Part shown: positions 1 to 11,651 of the stretch, one piece after another
How the letters are laid out: each line of letters begins with the position of its first letter
Position numbering within the stretch: the first letter of the stretch is position 1
From: Nageia nagi
Lineage: Eukaryota; Pinophyta
Direction: 5' to 3'
Length of the DNA stretch: 64,000 bases
Assembly: GCA_050084985.1 (NCBI GenBank)
Contig: JBITNC010000002.1
Coordinates: 682,001 to 746,000, forward strand
Notes under the pieces: generated by a model
Seen by the model: the letters and a program-made list of their open reading frames with translations, nothing else
What the model was told of the DNA's origin: nothing
Database searches by the model: none
Position numbers and translations under genes: made by a program

Positions 1-1
1 G

Positions 2-1990
2 AATGAGCCATATAAAATTAAATATGAAAGAATCAGTCGTTAATTATCAGATGGTCAAAGAGTCAGTTCTTCAATTCAAAAGGAGGGATCTTCTTTTTCT
101 TTTGAATTAGGAAGAAAGAAAGCATCAATAAAACAAATGGAAAAATCTTATTCCATAAAAGAAGGATCAAATAGAAGGACATCTAAGTTTAAAATAGAAG
201 AGATACCTTCTTATGAAGAACTACAAAAATGATAATTATATAAAACAATAGCTGGTAAAAGATTCACAGAAGTATATGCTGAGAATATTAAAAGGGCTGC
301 AGACATGCAATATATCTTAGAGGAAGAAAAAAGAAAAGCCGATGAACTTATTAAATGGCAAGAACAAGAGGATAAATTAAAAGAAATGGAAGATAAATTT
401 CTTAGAGATAAAAGAAAATTCATGGAATAAGAACAAGCAAAGAAAGAAAGAAACGAGTTCTTGGAACAAGAAAAGAAAAGACTTCATAAAGAGCACAAAA
501 TTCAACTTCGTTTACAAGAATTACAACTTAAAGAATTAGAAAATGAAAAAATAAAAAGGGAACAATATCTAGGTATGGAGAAAGAAAAACAAAGACAGTG
601 GGATGAATATCAAAAAATAAGGAATTTGAAACCAAAAACTCCCGAAGGAAGTCAAATACAAAGATATCGAGATCCTTACTTAGATAAACAAGAAGCGTTG
701 GATAGAGAGATAGCCATTTTATTACAAAAGGAAATGGAAAAGGAATTAGAAATTCAAAAATTATATGATAAACAAAAGTGAGATTCTATTAAAATTTGGG
801 TTGAACAAACCCAAAATCAAACAAGACAACCTGATTATAAGGGAAAAGATCTACATGAAAAAGGGATATCCCAAAAACCTCCTAGAATCCCTATTCCACG
901 ATGACATTCACCTCTTAAAATATTACCTCCACCATCATCAGAAATTCCTTCTAACTATGAGTCTTACATTTCAAGATCAATTTTGGAAAAGGATCCAAAT
1001 ACTCGGAGACATCATAGGCACACTCAAGGTCATAGAACCGATAAAGAATTAGAAAACTTTATGAAGGATTTTATAAATCGAGAAATGAATGTTCAAGGAC
1101 TTCAAAAGTTAAATTACAAGAATATTTGCAATGAACCTATTCATCCAAGTGTTCCAAAAAAGAAACTACCATATAGGTTTGAAGTTCCTAAAATAGAGCC
1201 ATTTAAAGGAAGAGAAGACCCCAAAGAACACTTGAGAAAATTTTCATTTTCTAGTTATCAGATAGCCAATGATGACTCATTAATGTTATGTATATTTCCT
1301 ATGACACTCGTAGGCCAAGCTTTGGATTGGTATAACAGTTTACCTATGCACAGTTTATATACGTTTGAACAATTGGCTAATCAATTTCTTGAACATTTTA
1401 GAATCAATATTAAAGAAAGATATTCAATTACTAATCTTACGAGATTGCAACAATTTCCTGATGAAACCATACAAGATTACATCTCAAGATGGTGGGCTAT
1501 ACTCACTAGTATGCCTTATACAATACCACAAGAAGAATTGGTTAAATTATTTAGCCAAAGCTGTTTAAGACCAATAGCTAGTGTTCTCCAAATTCAACAA
1601 CATAAAACTTTTGAAGAAGCTATTGCTCAGGCAGTAGTTATAGAAAGAGTCAAAATTCAAGATGGAGAGCTAAAACTCAAGAAAAAAGAATATAAAAAAG
1701 GTAATCAAAATGAGAACATTAGTAAACAACCATAAAATAATCAAATAGCTATGACAGAAAATTGTGGTCCTTCTTCAAAAATAGAAGAAAGTGCTGAACC
1801 TAAACCTAAAAGAAATTTTACCCCATTATTAGAACCATTAGCTGAAATACTTAAAAAATTATGTGATAATGGTATGATTACATTACCTGATATAAGGCCT
1901 GAAAATCCTAATGCTAAAGAAAGTAAATGGTATAAGGAGAATGAATTTTGTGCTTATCATAGACAAAAGGGACATAATACAAATAAAATG
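2..1990 (+). pseudogene. Tat-1 gag polyprotein (coiled coil, capsid, zinc knuckle), broken
   Basis: One reading frame (codons starting at positions of remainder 2 modulo 3) carries the whole stretch with scattered stops. From about 137 to 780 it is extremely rich in Glu, Lys and Gln and should form a coiled coil. From about 1090 to 1700 is the retrotransposon gag capsid region, with the typical block around LDWYNSLP and RLQQFPDETIQDYISRW. A zinc-knuckle-like motif follows at about 1949-1990, of the form C-x2-H-x4-H, with Cys replaced by His at the second position. The same form is seen in Tat-2. At about 1988 the frame slips by one base right before the last knuckle Cys, so the downstream protease frame continues from there. 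The same domains, at close similarity, are in Tat-2 (32312-33787, minus). Not functional as read. Confidence 0.85.
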
Positions 1991-4310
1991 TTGCACTTTA
2001 CAACATAAGATTCAAGACTTGATAGATAGTTGAAAGATAGATGTGGATAATCCTGTTATGCCTTCAAATCAAAATTTAGGGATATATCAAAACCCCTTAC
2101 CTACACATCAGGCTAATAATTTGGCAATTATCTTAAATCAACTGAATTATGCATGGGATAATAAGGATATACCATTTATAGGAACTATAGATGATTCAAT
2201 ACATATGATTGGTATAGCCACAAGAGCACAACAATATCAGAATAAATAGGATAATCCTTGGAAAAATCAATCGATATCAAACCCAATTAATATACAACCT
2301 ATACCTCCTCCACAACAACCTAAAGTTTTGATAAAAGGTGTTCTTTAACGATAGTTAAAAATGTCTCCAGTAAAGATGACCTTATTTGAATTATTACAAC
2401 AGTATGAGAGTTATAGGGAAGCTATGAATCAAATTCTACAAGAAATTCAAGTGGATATTAGTAACCCCAATAACTTCATTTCAATAGTCAAAAGTTTAAT
2501 AATATCTCAACAACCTAGTATCACCTTCTACAAACAAGAAAAATTAAATAACGATGGACCAGGTGGACTTGATCCACCCTTACATATAATTGGTAAGGTA
2601 GATGGAAAATTATTTAAAAGAATTTTAATAGATGAGGGTTCAGCCATAAATATAATTTTAGACACTGCATATAAAAAGCTGAGTTTACCAGAATCAATTA
2701 TCTTAGCTCCTTCTTTGCAAATTAGAGCTTTTAATGATGCAGTGTGTTCAACCTTGGGATCGATAGTGCTGCCAATTACAGTAGGTGCTAAAATCTTTCA
2801 AACTTTATTACATATAATTGAAGGAAATATTATACAATATAATGTTCTTTTAGGACATCCATGGATTAGAGAAATGCAATGTGTTCCATCAACTTATCAT
2901 GGATGTTTAAAGTACATCTACAAGGATAAAGTTCATTGTGTGTTTAAAGACCCAGATCCTTATTCACATTGTAATTTAATTTTTGATACAAATGAAGTGA
3001 CATTACCATCTCCCAATCTATCAACTATCTTAATGAACAAAAATATGAATCAATCTGAAGTCATAAAAGTAAAAAATGATATAGTTATACAAGATAAAGA
3101 TACTTGGGAAAAAGTTACTAAAACTTTAGATGAAAAGCATGGAGCATCTTCATCAAAACAAGTAAATACTACATATAATAATAACTCATCCAATGAATAT
3201 CCAATAAAAATTAAATTAAGGGATTTAGGGATGGGAGAATATGATATAGATGATGTGGTATTTAGTATACCTTCATCAAAAGAAATGGGAAGATTATCTG
3301 AATCACCTAGTGTGATTGGACAAATAGTGCCTTTAGGTGAAATACCTAATCAAACAATGTTTGTTTATGTGGGAATAGTAGATCCTATATCAACAATATC
3401 CAATCAAATATATGAAGGATATTTCAATAATGATATGAAATATTTATCGCCATGTTCAAGAACATTTGTCTTAAACTATTTTAACAAATGTAATTGGCAA
3501 GGACGAGGATTGGGTCAGTATGAACAAGGTCCCCGAGAAATAATTGAATTACAATACCAAGATCCCACTGATAAAAGTGGATTAGGTTATAAGAATGGAT
3601 ATAAAAATCTTGGTAAATTAGGAAATTTAGAAGAAGAAAATTTGGATTATAATGAAGAAATCTTAGAGAAAAAATCCATAATACAAGAAGTTGCTGATAT
3701 AAGTGAAGGACAATTAAGTGAAATGGATGTCTTAGAAGGTGTCGAAAGGCTCTTTATTAATAATATTGAGCCACTCTAGAGTCATTTGGGTTTACCAAGA
3801 CATATACAAGAAAAAATAAATAAAAATGTCGAATCATCAATCGTTTCATATGCATATATACCATCGGTAAATATGGTTACAATAAAAGAAAATGATATTG
3901 AAGATCAAAATAATGAATGAATATATGAAGTTAACAAAAATCAAAATTTAATCAAAATAATAGCCAATACTTCTATAGATGAAATGATTACTGATTTCTC
4001 TCTTATATCATCTAATCCTTCGGTACATGAATTCAAAAATGTAGATCACATACTTGGTTCCTATGAAAGTCAAGCATGCACGAATGAACAAACTCAAGAA
4101 TACGATGAAGAATATAATATTAATGACAATAGCTAGATACCAGTACCAAATCAATTAGAAGAAGGGTCGCATATGCTTACTGAAAAGGTTTTAGAAATAA
4201 ATAGTAGTAATGATCCTCAAAATCCTAAAATTATTCAATTAGGAGAAAACCTAATGGAAAATGAACAAGAAAAAATTATAACCTTATTAAAAGAACAAGA
4301 AAGGTATTTG
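1991..4310 (+). pseudogene. Tat-1 aspartic protease with downstream G-patch-like segment
   Basis: The frame is now remainder 0. The retropepsin core is at about 2600-2900. It has the active-site segment LIDEGSAINII (Asp codon at 2631), then LGSIVLPITVG and the C-terminal LLGHPWIREM. DEGS in place of DTGS/DSGS recurs in Tat-2, so it is a family trait rather than decay. Downstream, at about 3475-3605, lies a segment with the spacing of a G-patch: GRGLGQYEQG, then SGLGYKNG. A G-patch after protease is known in betaretroviruses, and I believe related segments occur in some plant Tat polyproteins. Its role here is unknown; RNA binding is the usual inference. An acidic linker with two or three stops runs to about 4310, where the frame shifts into RT. 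The run from 2361 to 3779 (472 codons) is open. Confidence 0.8.
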
Positions 4311-7300
4311 CATGGTCATATGCAGACATGCCTAGGATAGATCTTAAATTAGTAGTACATAATTTAGCATTAAAGCTTGATGCTAAACCCTTTAAACAAA
4401 AATTGCATAAGATGCATCCTACTATAGCATTAATGGTAAAAGAAGAACTCCAAAAATTATTAGAAGCTAAATTTATACAACCTATAGATTATTCAGATTG
4501 GATATCTAATATGGTACCTATGAAAAAACCAAGTGGAAAAATAAGAATATGCACAGATTTTTGTGATCTTAACAAAGCTTGTCCTAAAGATGATTTCCCA
4601 CTACCTAGCATTGACAATCTGGTAGATTCAATGGCAGGACATGATATGTTATCATTGATGGACAGGTTTTCTAGTTATAATCAAATAAAAATAGCTACTG
4701 AAGATCAACATGAAACAACTTTTATAACTCCTTGGGGTACCTTTTGTTATAAAGTTATGCCTTTTGGATTGAAAAATGCTGGGGCAACTTATCAAAGAGC
4801 TATGACTTATATATTCCATGACTATATGCACGACATAGTAGAAGATTATGTCGATGATTTGTTGGTTAGATCTAAATATCGAGTAGATCATGGAAAAGAT
4901 CTAATTAAAGTCTTAGATAGATTATTAGAACATAAAGTAAGGTTAAATCCAAAAAAATGTGTTTTTGGTGTAACTTCAGGAAAATTATTAGGATTTATTA
5001 TGTCTCGACGAGGAATTGAAATAGATCCTAGTAAAGTGAAGGCAGTAGTAGATATGCCACCTCCTGCAAATTGAAAATAATTACAAAGTTTACAGGGCAA
5101 GTTACAAGCCATTAGAAGGTTTATAGCTCAACTTTCTGATAAATGTAAACCATTTACAAAATTATTAAAAAAGGGGATAGAATATCATTGGGGCAAAGAG
5201 CAACAAGATGCATTTGATGAAATTAAAAGATATTTATTATCTCCTCCTGTCTTAAGTCCACCAAGAAAAGATGTACCTTTTTTGTTATATATTTCAGCTA
5301 CTAAAACTGCCTTAGGGACAATGCTTGCTCAAAAGAATGAACACAATAAAGAGCAAGCTATATATTATTTGAGTAGAACCCTAATGAGCTACGAGATTAA
5401 GTATATATATTTGAAAAAATTATGTCTTACTGTCATTTTTGCTACTAAAAAACTTCGACATTATATGCTTAATCATACAACATATGTCATTTCTAAAGTA
5501 GATCCATTGAAATATATGGTGAATAAAACTTATCAAAATTCAAGAACTATAAAGTGGATAATGCACTTAACTGAATTTGATTTACATTTTATTGGACAAA
5601 AGTCAATAAAAGGACAAGTAATTGCTGATTATCTCGTTGAAGCCCCATTGCAAGATGATAAACCACTTGTCGTTGAATTACTCGATGATGGAGTGTTTCA
5701 ATTAGATGAAATTGAAATACCTGTAGAACCTGAAAATGATTGGGATATGATAATACACTTTGATGGTTCTCGATGTGAACAAGGTGGTGGAGCAGGTGTT
5801 ATATTCATAACACCGTAAGGTATCCCTATACCTTATGCATTTAAACTAAAATTTCCTTGTACTAATAATAATGCAGAATATGAAGCTTTGATATTGGAAT
5901 TAAAAACTACTATTAAATTAAAAATTAAAAGAATAAAGCTTATTGGAGATTCTTTACTCATCGTAAATCAAGTGAAAGGAATTTATCAATGTAAAGAGCC
6001 TTTACTTCAAAATTATAAAGTGTTAGTTGAAGAATTATTAAAATCTTTTGACCGATTTATTATAGAAGCGGCACCAAGATCATCTAATAGATTTGCAGAT
6101 GCTATGGCTTCTATTGGATCTCTTATCCCAGAGGATCCTAAACAATCTTCAATTCAAGTTGAGATAATTCAATTATCTCAATCATCGTTACAACAGGAAG
6201 ATGAAGACAAAAATGTATTAAATATTGACATAAATGATAAAGATAATTGGTACAAAGAATTGATAGACTTTTTAAAATTTGGAAATCTTCCTGCAAACCT
6301 TAATAAATCAGCATGATGAGCTTTTAAAATTAAAGCAACTAAATATTGTTTGTTAGGGGACATTTTACATCGACGAAATTTTAATGGTATTTTACTCAGA
6401 TGTCTTGAATGGAATGATGTAAAAAAGGCTATATCTTTTGCCCATGATGGACCATGTGGAGGACATTTTAATGGTGTTGCAATTGTAAAATGATTAATAC
6501 GAATGGGGTATTATTGGCCAACTATGGAAAAAGATTATTGTGAATATGTTAAAAAATGTTTTAAATGTCAACAATACGCTCATTTATTTTCACAACCATC
6601 TCAAGAACTACATCCTATACAATCACTTTGGCCATTCTCTAAATGGGCATTAGATTTAATAGGACAAATTACACCTACATCTTCTGGTGGACATAAGTTC
6701 ATAATTACAGTGACTGAATATTTTACCAAATGGGTAGAGGCTATTCCCATGACTTCCACTGTTGGTTCACGAATCGTGAATTTTATAGAAAATTATATTA
6801 TATGTAGATTTGGTGTGCCAAATCAATTAATTATGGATAATGGAAAAAATTTTAAAAATAAGGATGTAAAACAAATATGTGATAAGTATAAGATTAAACA
6901 AAGTTTTTCCACTCCTTATTATCCACAAGGTAATGGACAGGCAGAGGCTACTAATAAAATTATTCGAAACATCTTAGCAAAAATAGTAAATGATTCTCAT
7001 AGAGATTGGCATATTCAAATATCGAAAGCCTTATGGGCTTATCGTACCAGTGTACGCACTCCTATTGGGGCAACACCATTCTCTTTAATGTACGGAATAG
7101 AAGCTATCCTACCTATAGAACTTGAGATACCATCCCTTAGAGTAAATCTAAGTGAGCAAAATTCTGATGAAGAAACAAGACAGACTCGCTTAGATCAACT
7201 GTTACTTTTAGATGAAACACGTATTAATGCTTTAGAACATATGCGTGTTTATTAGAAAAGGATAAAATGAGCTTTTGATAAAAGGGCTCTAATTTGTGAA

Positions 7301-7507
7301 TTTGAAATAGGTGATTTGGTTTTAAAAGAAAATCAACAAACTTCACGAATAGTATGACAGCTTAGAGATAAGTTTGCTTCGAATTGGTTAGGATCATATA
7401 TCATTAAGAAAAAATTCGGTAGAGGAACTTATCATTTATCAGATTTAGAAGGAAATGAAGAACGTGAACCTATAAATATCATGCATCTTCGACCTTTCTA
7501 TACATAA
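4300..7507 (+). pseudogene. Tat-1 pol: RT, RNase H, archaeal-type RNase H, integrase
   Basis: A single frame (remainder 2) runs from about 4300 to the stop at 7505, with nine internal stops at 5072, 5078, 5816, 6314, 6317, 6491, 7253, 7268 and 7355. RT is at about 4330-5070: TDFCDLNKACPKDDFPLP, PFGLKNAGATYQR and the catalytic YVDD at 4849-4860. The Ty3-type RNase H follows (5270-5560). The second RNase H spans about 5740-6120, with acidic residues in HFDGS, NAEYEAL, IGDSLL and FADAM. The integrase (6440-7500) has an HHCC finger (HDGPCGGH, CFKC) and DDE residues in ALDLIG, IMDNGK and GQAEATN, all three kept. The C-terminal region ends at HLRPFYT. Domains and motifs are complete apart from the stops, so this copy decayed by point change rather than deletion. 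Confidence 0.92.
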
Positions 7508-7646
7508 AAAAAAATGTACATTAGTTTTCTTTTATTTTATTTTATTGTTAAAATAATAAATAAATAAAAGTATTAATATTTGTCAAGTGTTAATGATTAA
7601 AATAGAAAAGATGAATCTGGCAAGGGAATCTACCGAAGGTAGCATA

Positions 7647-8822
7647 ATGCCACCATAAGTATGATTTCCACCATCGAGATATCCAGGTGATTTCGTGTTA
7701 ACATATTTACGACATAGATTTGATCTTAATCTTTTAAATTATTTACAATTGACTATTGATGAACAATATAAAAGAACATTTCATATGTTTTGTGTTATTA
7801 ATAATGATTGGGGAGTCACTTTGTGTGGATACGAAGTAAGCATTATTTTAGATCCACCAATCTATTTCACCCATATGGAAAGAATATCACAAAGAATAAT
7901 GGCTTTCTGCTTACAATGGCCTTATGGAATACCAAAGATTGTCATAAATTGTTAATTAACTGAGTATTCACTCCTTTTAGCTAGGCTGAAATGCATTAAA
8001 CAATTAATAAAAAGCCTAGAATGGATGGATGAAATTCTACATCATTTACCTCATAAAAGGGTGATTTATGATTTTTCAAATACTTTTGTGGCTTTTCCTC
8101 CTAGAACGTCACAACAATATTATAGGCAAATTAACAGATGTTCTCACATGCAAATGCGACACACAATTTGGGAATGAAAGTTAGCGAAAAGGCAAGCTTT
8201 GCGTATTGCTGAACTTAAAATGATAAGTCAAATAATGGTTAGAAATGAGATCATCGAAAGATTATCAAAAGAATGCAGAGTACGAAATAATGGAAGTTAT
8301 CTTCCAGGGTTCGAAAATAGGTATGAAAAAGATATCTTTATGAAAGTTATTCGTAATGCTCCTACTCCTTTGTACTCAAATGTTTTTTCCATGCCTATAG
8401 AAATACAACAAAAATTGGCCTTGACATTCTATGATACACGTGAATCTTACAATTGGGATGTCAAAATAAATGGGTATCAAGTTATTGTTTGTATCAATGC
8501 CTTTGAGTTATGGTGTTCTCCCAAATTAGAATATGATTTAATGATATATTTCTATCTTCTATGGCCTGTAGAAAAGCCCAAAATAATGGTCGATTTTACT
8601 CACAACCAGACTTTAAGATATCGAGAATGACTCATTTCAATCACACAAACTGTGACATCTAAACACTTAGATTATTGTGTTCCAAAAATTTATCATGATC
8701 AAGTGGTATTAGATTTTAGTTTTTTGTTTAGTTCAACACATTGTTCATTTAATCCTGATGCAGTTCAAACTCGATTTGAACGCATCACGAATAGATTTCC
8801 TAGAAAAATCATAAAATCCTAA
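7647..8822 (+). pseudogene. Unrecognised post-integrase ORF with an internally duplicated domain of about 135 residues
   Basis: After a 140-base gap from the integrase stop, one frame (remainder 0) holds protein-like sequence for about 390 codons. The possible start is ATG at 7647; stops are at 7656, 7662, 7953, 8175 and 8628, and the end is at 8820. Two copies of one domain can be aligned by eye: unit 1 at 7740-8141 and unit 2 at 8385-8798. Shared positions include TF near the start, W.V...GY.V, IM..F...WP...PKI, then V..DFS and a C-terminal NR. The two are strongly diverged (roughly a quarter identical by eye), which implies an old duplication under constraint. No frameshift separates them. 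I do not recognise the family. Extra ORFs after integrase are known in some Tat elements, so an element-encoded accessory protein is the reasonable reading. Not found in Tat-2. Confidence 0.65.
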
Positions 8823-8995
8823 AAAATAGAAAAATCATAAAATCCTAAAAAATAGAAAAATCATAAAATCCTAAAAAATAGAAAAATCATAAAGTCCTAA
8901 AAAATAGAAAAATCATAAAATCCTAAAAAATAGAAAAATCATAAAATCCTAAAAAATTTGAAAAATCATAAAATCCTAAAAATTTGAAAAATATA
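8802..8995 (+). repeat. 26-bp AT-rich tandem array, about seven copies
   Basis: The unit starts AGAAAAATCATAAAATCC and is repeated at 8802, 8828, 8854, 8880, 8906 and 8932, with single-base variants, then a seventh degraded copy. The array begins inside the last codons of the duplicated-domain ORF, whose stop lies in the first unit. Confidence 0.95.
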
Positions 8996-9398
8996 AAACA
9001 CATAAAATTTATAAAATTAAAAAATATACCTAGATGGGAACATCTAGAGGTCACTTGGCAATTGGGTGCCCTGCCCTTGTATGATGTAAATATATGTTGC
9101 ATGTCATTGTAACAGTGATTATCCAGTAAATGTGTAATGTATGAAAAGGTTATCTTAGAATAATTTCCTTGTTATCACTACATTCACTTTATCCTTTCTT
9201 TCATAAAGAAATGACATACCTTAGATGATAGAAAAACATAAAATTTGTATGTTTGAAGAAAAATCAAAAACTCCAAACACTTAATACATTAAGGAATTCT
9301 AAGAGAATTTGAATGAAATTATTTTAGAAACATTAAGAGTGAAAAATTACATATCTATCCAATTATTCACTTCATCCCGAACCCAAGAATCATTTGGT
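8996..9398 (+). other. Tat-1 3' non-coding region, part 1
   Basis: No coding potential seen. The last 80 bases (about 9320-9398, ending in CCCAAGAATCATTTG) match Tat-2 in reverse at about 30665-30745, so this piece belongs to the conserved 3' region of the family. Confidence 0.6.
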
Positions 9399-9434
9399 AA
9401 AAAAAAAAAATAAAAAAAAAGAAAAAAAAAGAAA

Positions 9435-9472
<38 letters not shown>
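9399..9472 (+). repeat. Poly(A)/A-G tract followed by (AT)n
   Basis: A run of A broken by single T or G is followed by about 24 bases of alternating AT. The Tat-2 counterpart at about 30625-30665 is T-rich on the plus strand, so the tract is an old family feature. Confidence 0.9.
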
Positions 9473-9474
<2 letters not shown>

Positions 9475-9479
9475 TACAT

Positions 9480-9630
9480 AATATCAATGATTCTTGGGTG
9501 ATTACAATATCCTCTACCGGGGCTATGGACGCCTGACTGGCAGTAGAGCAAGGTCATAGCGGGATCAAGGTGGTTAAGCAACTTTCTATGGACCTCTATA
9601 CGTTCCATATGGATGGATTAGCTCATTAAT
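9480..9630 (+). other. Conserved non-coding block shared with Tat-2
   Basis: This GC-richer block contains GGGCTATGGACGCC, GGCAGTAGAGCAAGGTC and TATGGACCTCTATACG. The minus strand of Tat-2 at about 30395-30610 has the same words in the same order with few changes, and there the first word pair is duplicated. It lies about 2 kb after the integrase, outside any ORF I can support. The flanking sequence is far less alike, so this piece is probably under constraint or recently exchanged. Confidence 0.7.
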
Positions 9631-9922
9631 GTTTCTGAGATAATTCCATGTCAAATGATCTAAGAAGGGAAATGAATGTCACTACACACACGGAGTTTTA
9701 GATTTTTTATCAACATATAATAATATTGTTTGATATCATCTTAGGTTGTTAAATCTTGAAATAAAGAAAGATAAGGTAGATGTTATAATAACTTGGTTAT
9801 TAATTCAAAGGTCACTTAATCTTTTTGTTATAATGAATATCCTTCATATTATATAATTTGTTGGTGTTTAGGATCATTCGTTTCATTTTGTAAAACCCAT
9901 TTTTTACTATTATACATCCTAT

Positions 9923-10290
9923 CTTTGAACATTATTAAAATTTGCTTTTCTTTGGGAAAGATAAGAATGATTAATTATTGTTCTCTTGACCAAGACAAAG
10001 TTAATGTTCATATACATTCCTAAAGTCACTATTGTTTCATGTTAAGCCATGCTTTAATATATACATATTACCTTTGAACATTATTAAAATTTGCTTTTCT
10101 TTGGTAAGGATAAGAATGATTATTTATTGTTCTCCTAACCAAGATAAAGTTAATGTTCATATGCATCCATACGTCATTAGTCTCTATTACCTTTGAACAT
10201 TATTAAAATTTGCTTTTCTTTGGAAAGGATAAGAATGATTAATTATTGTTCTTCTTACCAAGATAAAGTTAATGTTCATAACATCCATAA
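9923..10290 (+). repeat. Three spaced copies of a unit of about 95 bp
   Basis: Copies start at 9923, 10073 and 10192 with TTTGAACATTATTAAAATTT. Each runs on through GGATAAGAATGATTA to AAAGTTAATGTTCATA. Spacing is 150 then 119 bases, so spacers differ in length while the units stay close to identical. Confidence 0.93.
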
Positions 10291-10299
10291 AGAATTAGT

Positions 10300-11041
10300 T
10301 TTCCATGTCAAGTGGTTTATTATAAAAAATTGCCAAGTACGGAAAATGATGCATCTGATTTCGCAAAAATTTAATAAAAATATGTCCTTAAATAATCTTA
10401 AAATCTAGAAGATTTAATATTTGAAAATAATGATTCTTAATTAATTAAGTTAATATATGTATTTTAGATATTTTAAATAATATCTAAAGTCAATATAAAA
10501 ATTTAAATTCATTTTTTAAATGATGTACTAAAAGATTTATTAAGTTATCATTAGAAACTAGGATATTAATGATTAGTTATCAAATTTAAATCATGTTTGC
10601 ATACATCACACAAAACCATTGTCATCATTTATAAAATATGTTATTAATTATTAAATTAATTAACAAGTTAATTAGTCGCAATTTATAATCAATCAATTAT
10701 TTAAACAAATTATGTTATTTCATGTTATCAAGTATCCTCATATAGCTCACAATTATATCTATGCATCATACATTCTAAAAGTTACATCTATCATCAACAT
10801 CTATTCATCATCAAGTAATTAAAAGATAATTATGTTTTCTACATAATATCACATCATACCTATTTTCATCATAAATCTATATATAAAATGTAAAACCATA
10901 CACCAAGAATCATAGAAACACTATAACATACCATCAGTCTATCTATCACACAATAAAAATAATCTAAATAGTACATCAAGAAAATATAACACCATAATCA
11001 TCATATCAACATGAGCCATAATACCAATAAATAAAAATACA
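10300..11041 (+). other. Tat-1 AT-rich non-coding stretch
   Basis: Very AT-rich. I see no ORF, RNA gene or clear repeat. Confidence 0.6.
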
Positions 11042-11651
11042 TCATATATATATCATCAAAATAGGAATATCAATGTCCTCCAGTAGATACATATCATCAT
11101 GAGGATCGCCAGGATGCTCTGAAGAACCCTCATCCCTAGTAATAGATCTCAAGCTTATAGCATATGTATGAGGAGATACACCCCTAGAAGTAGACTGAGA
11201 TCGAGAAATTGATACTACACGATGAATGCGACTCCCTGAATGACCCAAGCCACCAGAAATTGGTGAATGAGGAAACCCAGGTACTGGCCTAGGTGGTGAA
11301 CTAGGACCATCTAAAAAATATCTCAGGAAACTAGGTAGCCAAAGCTCCACAGCCCTATGATAATAACTTCGCTCTCTCAACTGATCTGCATGCTTGTCTA
11401 CAGAAGGAATGGGAGTACCGACACCCGGATCTGCAACCCCACTAGAAAACTCAGTAATACAAGCATTGGCATCCATTAGAGATCGGTGAAGGATATCTCG
11501 CTCAGATCTATATCTCATGCAAGCACTATCAAAATGTCTGAAAGCTGTCATCTTAGTCCTCAGGGATGCAATATCTCCTCTCAAACTAGCCAACTCTAAA
11601 GTAGAAGCATCCTGAAGGTGTGAAGTGGAATAGCAAATGACAAGTAAAAGT
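11042..11651 (-). CDS. Antisense ORF inside the Tat-1 3' region, hypothetical
   Basis: The frame is open on the minus strand from 11651 to the stop at 11042-11044, about 200 codons, in a region clearly richer in GC than its surroundings. There is no good ATG at the 5' end. A pyrimidine-rich stretch ending in CAG just before codon 11611 looks like a 3' splice site, which would make this a terminal exon starting near 11611. The first 40 residues (ASLRGDIASLRTKM onward) look like a coiled coil. The rest is rich in Ser, Pro, Arg and Gly and ends with acidic residues. I do not recognise it. Antisense ORFs are known in some Tat elements of grasses (Grande), so it could be an element gene, or a captured host exon. 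An uninterrupted frame among decayed neighbours is notable. Confidence 0.5.

Noticed and set aside
9399-9472. Poly(A) tract as the tail of a retroposed gene or LINE
   Set aside because: The matching place in Tat-2 has a similar tract in the same context, so it is part of the Tat 3' region.
8802-10290. CRISPR-like regularly spaced repeats
   Set aside because: The 26-bp array has no spacers and the 95-bp copies have unequal ones. The setting is a plant retrotransposon.
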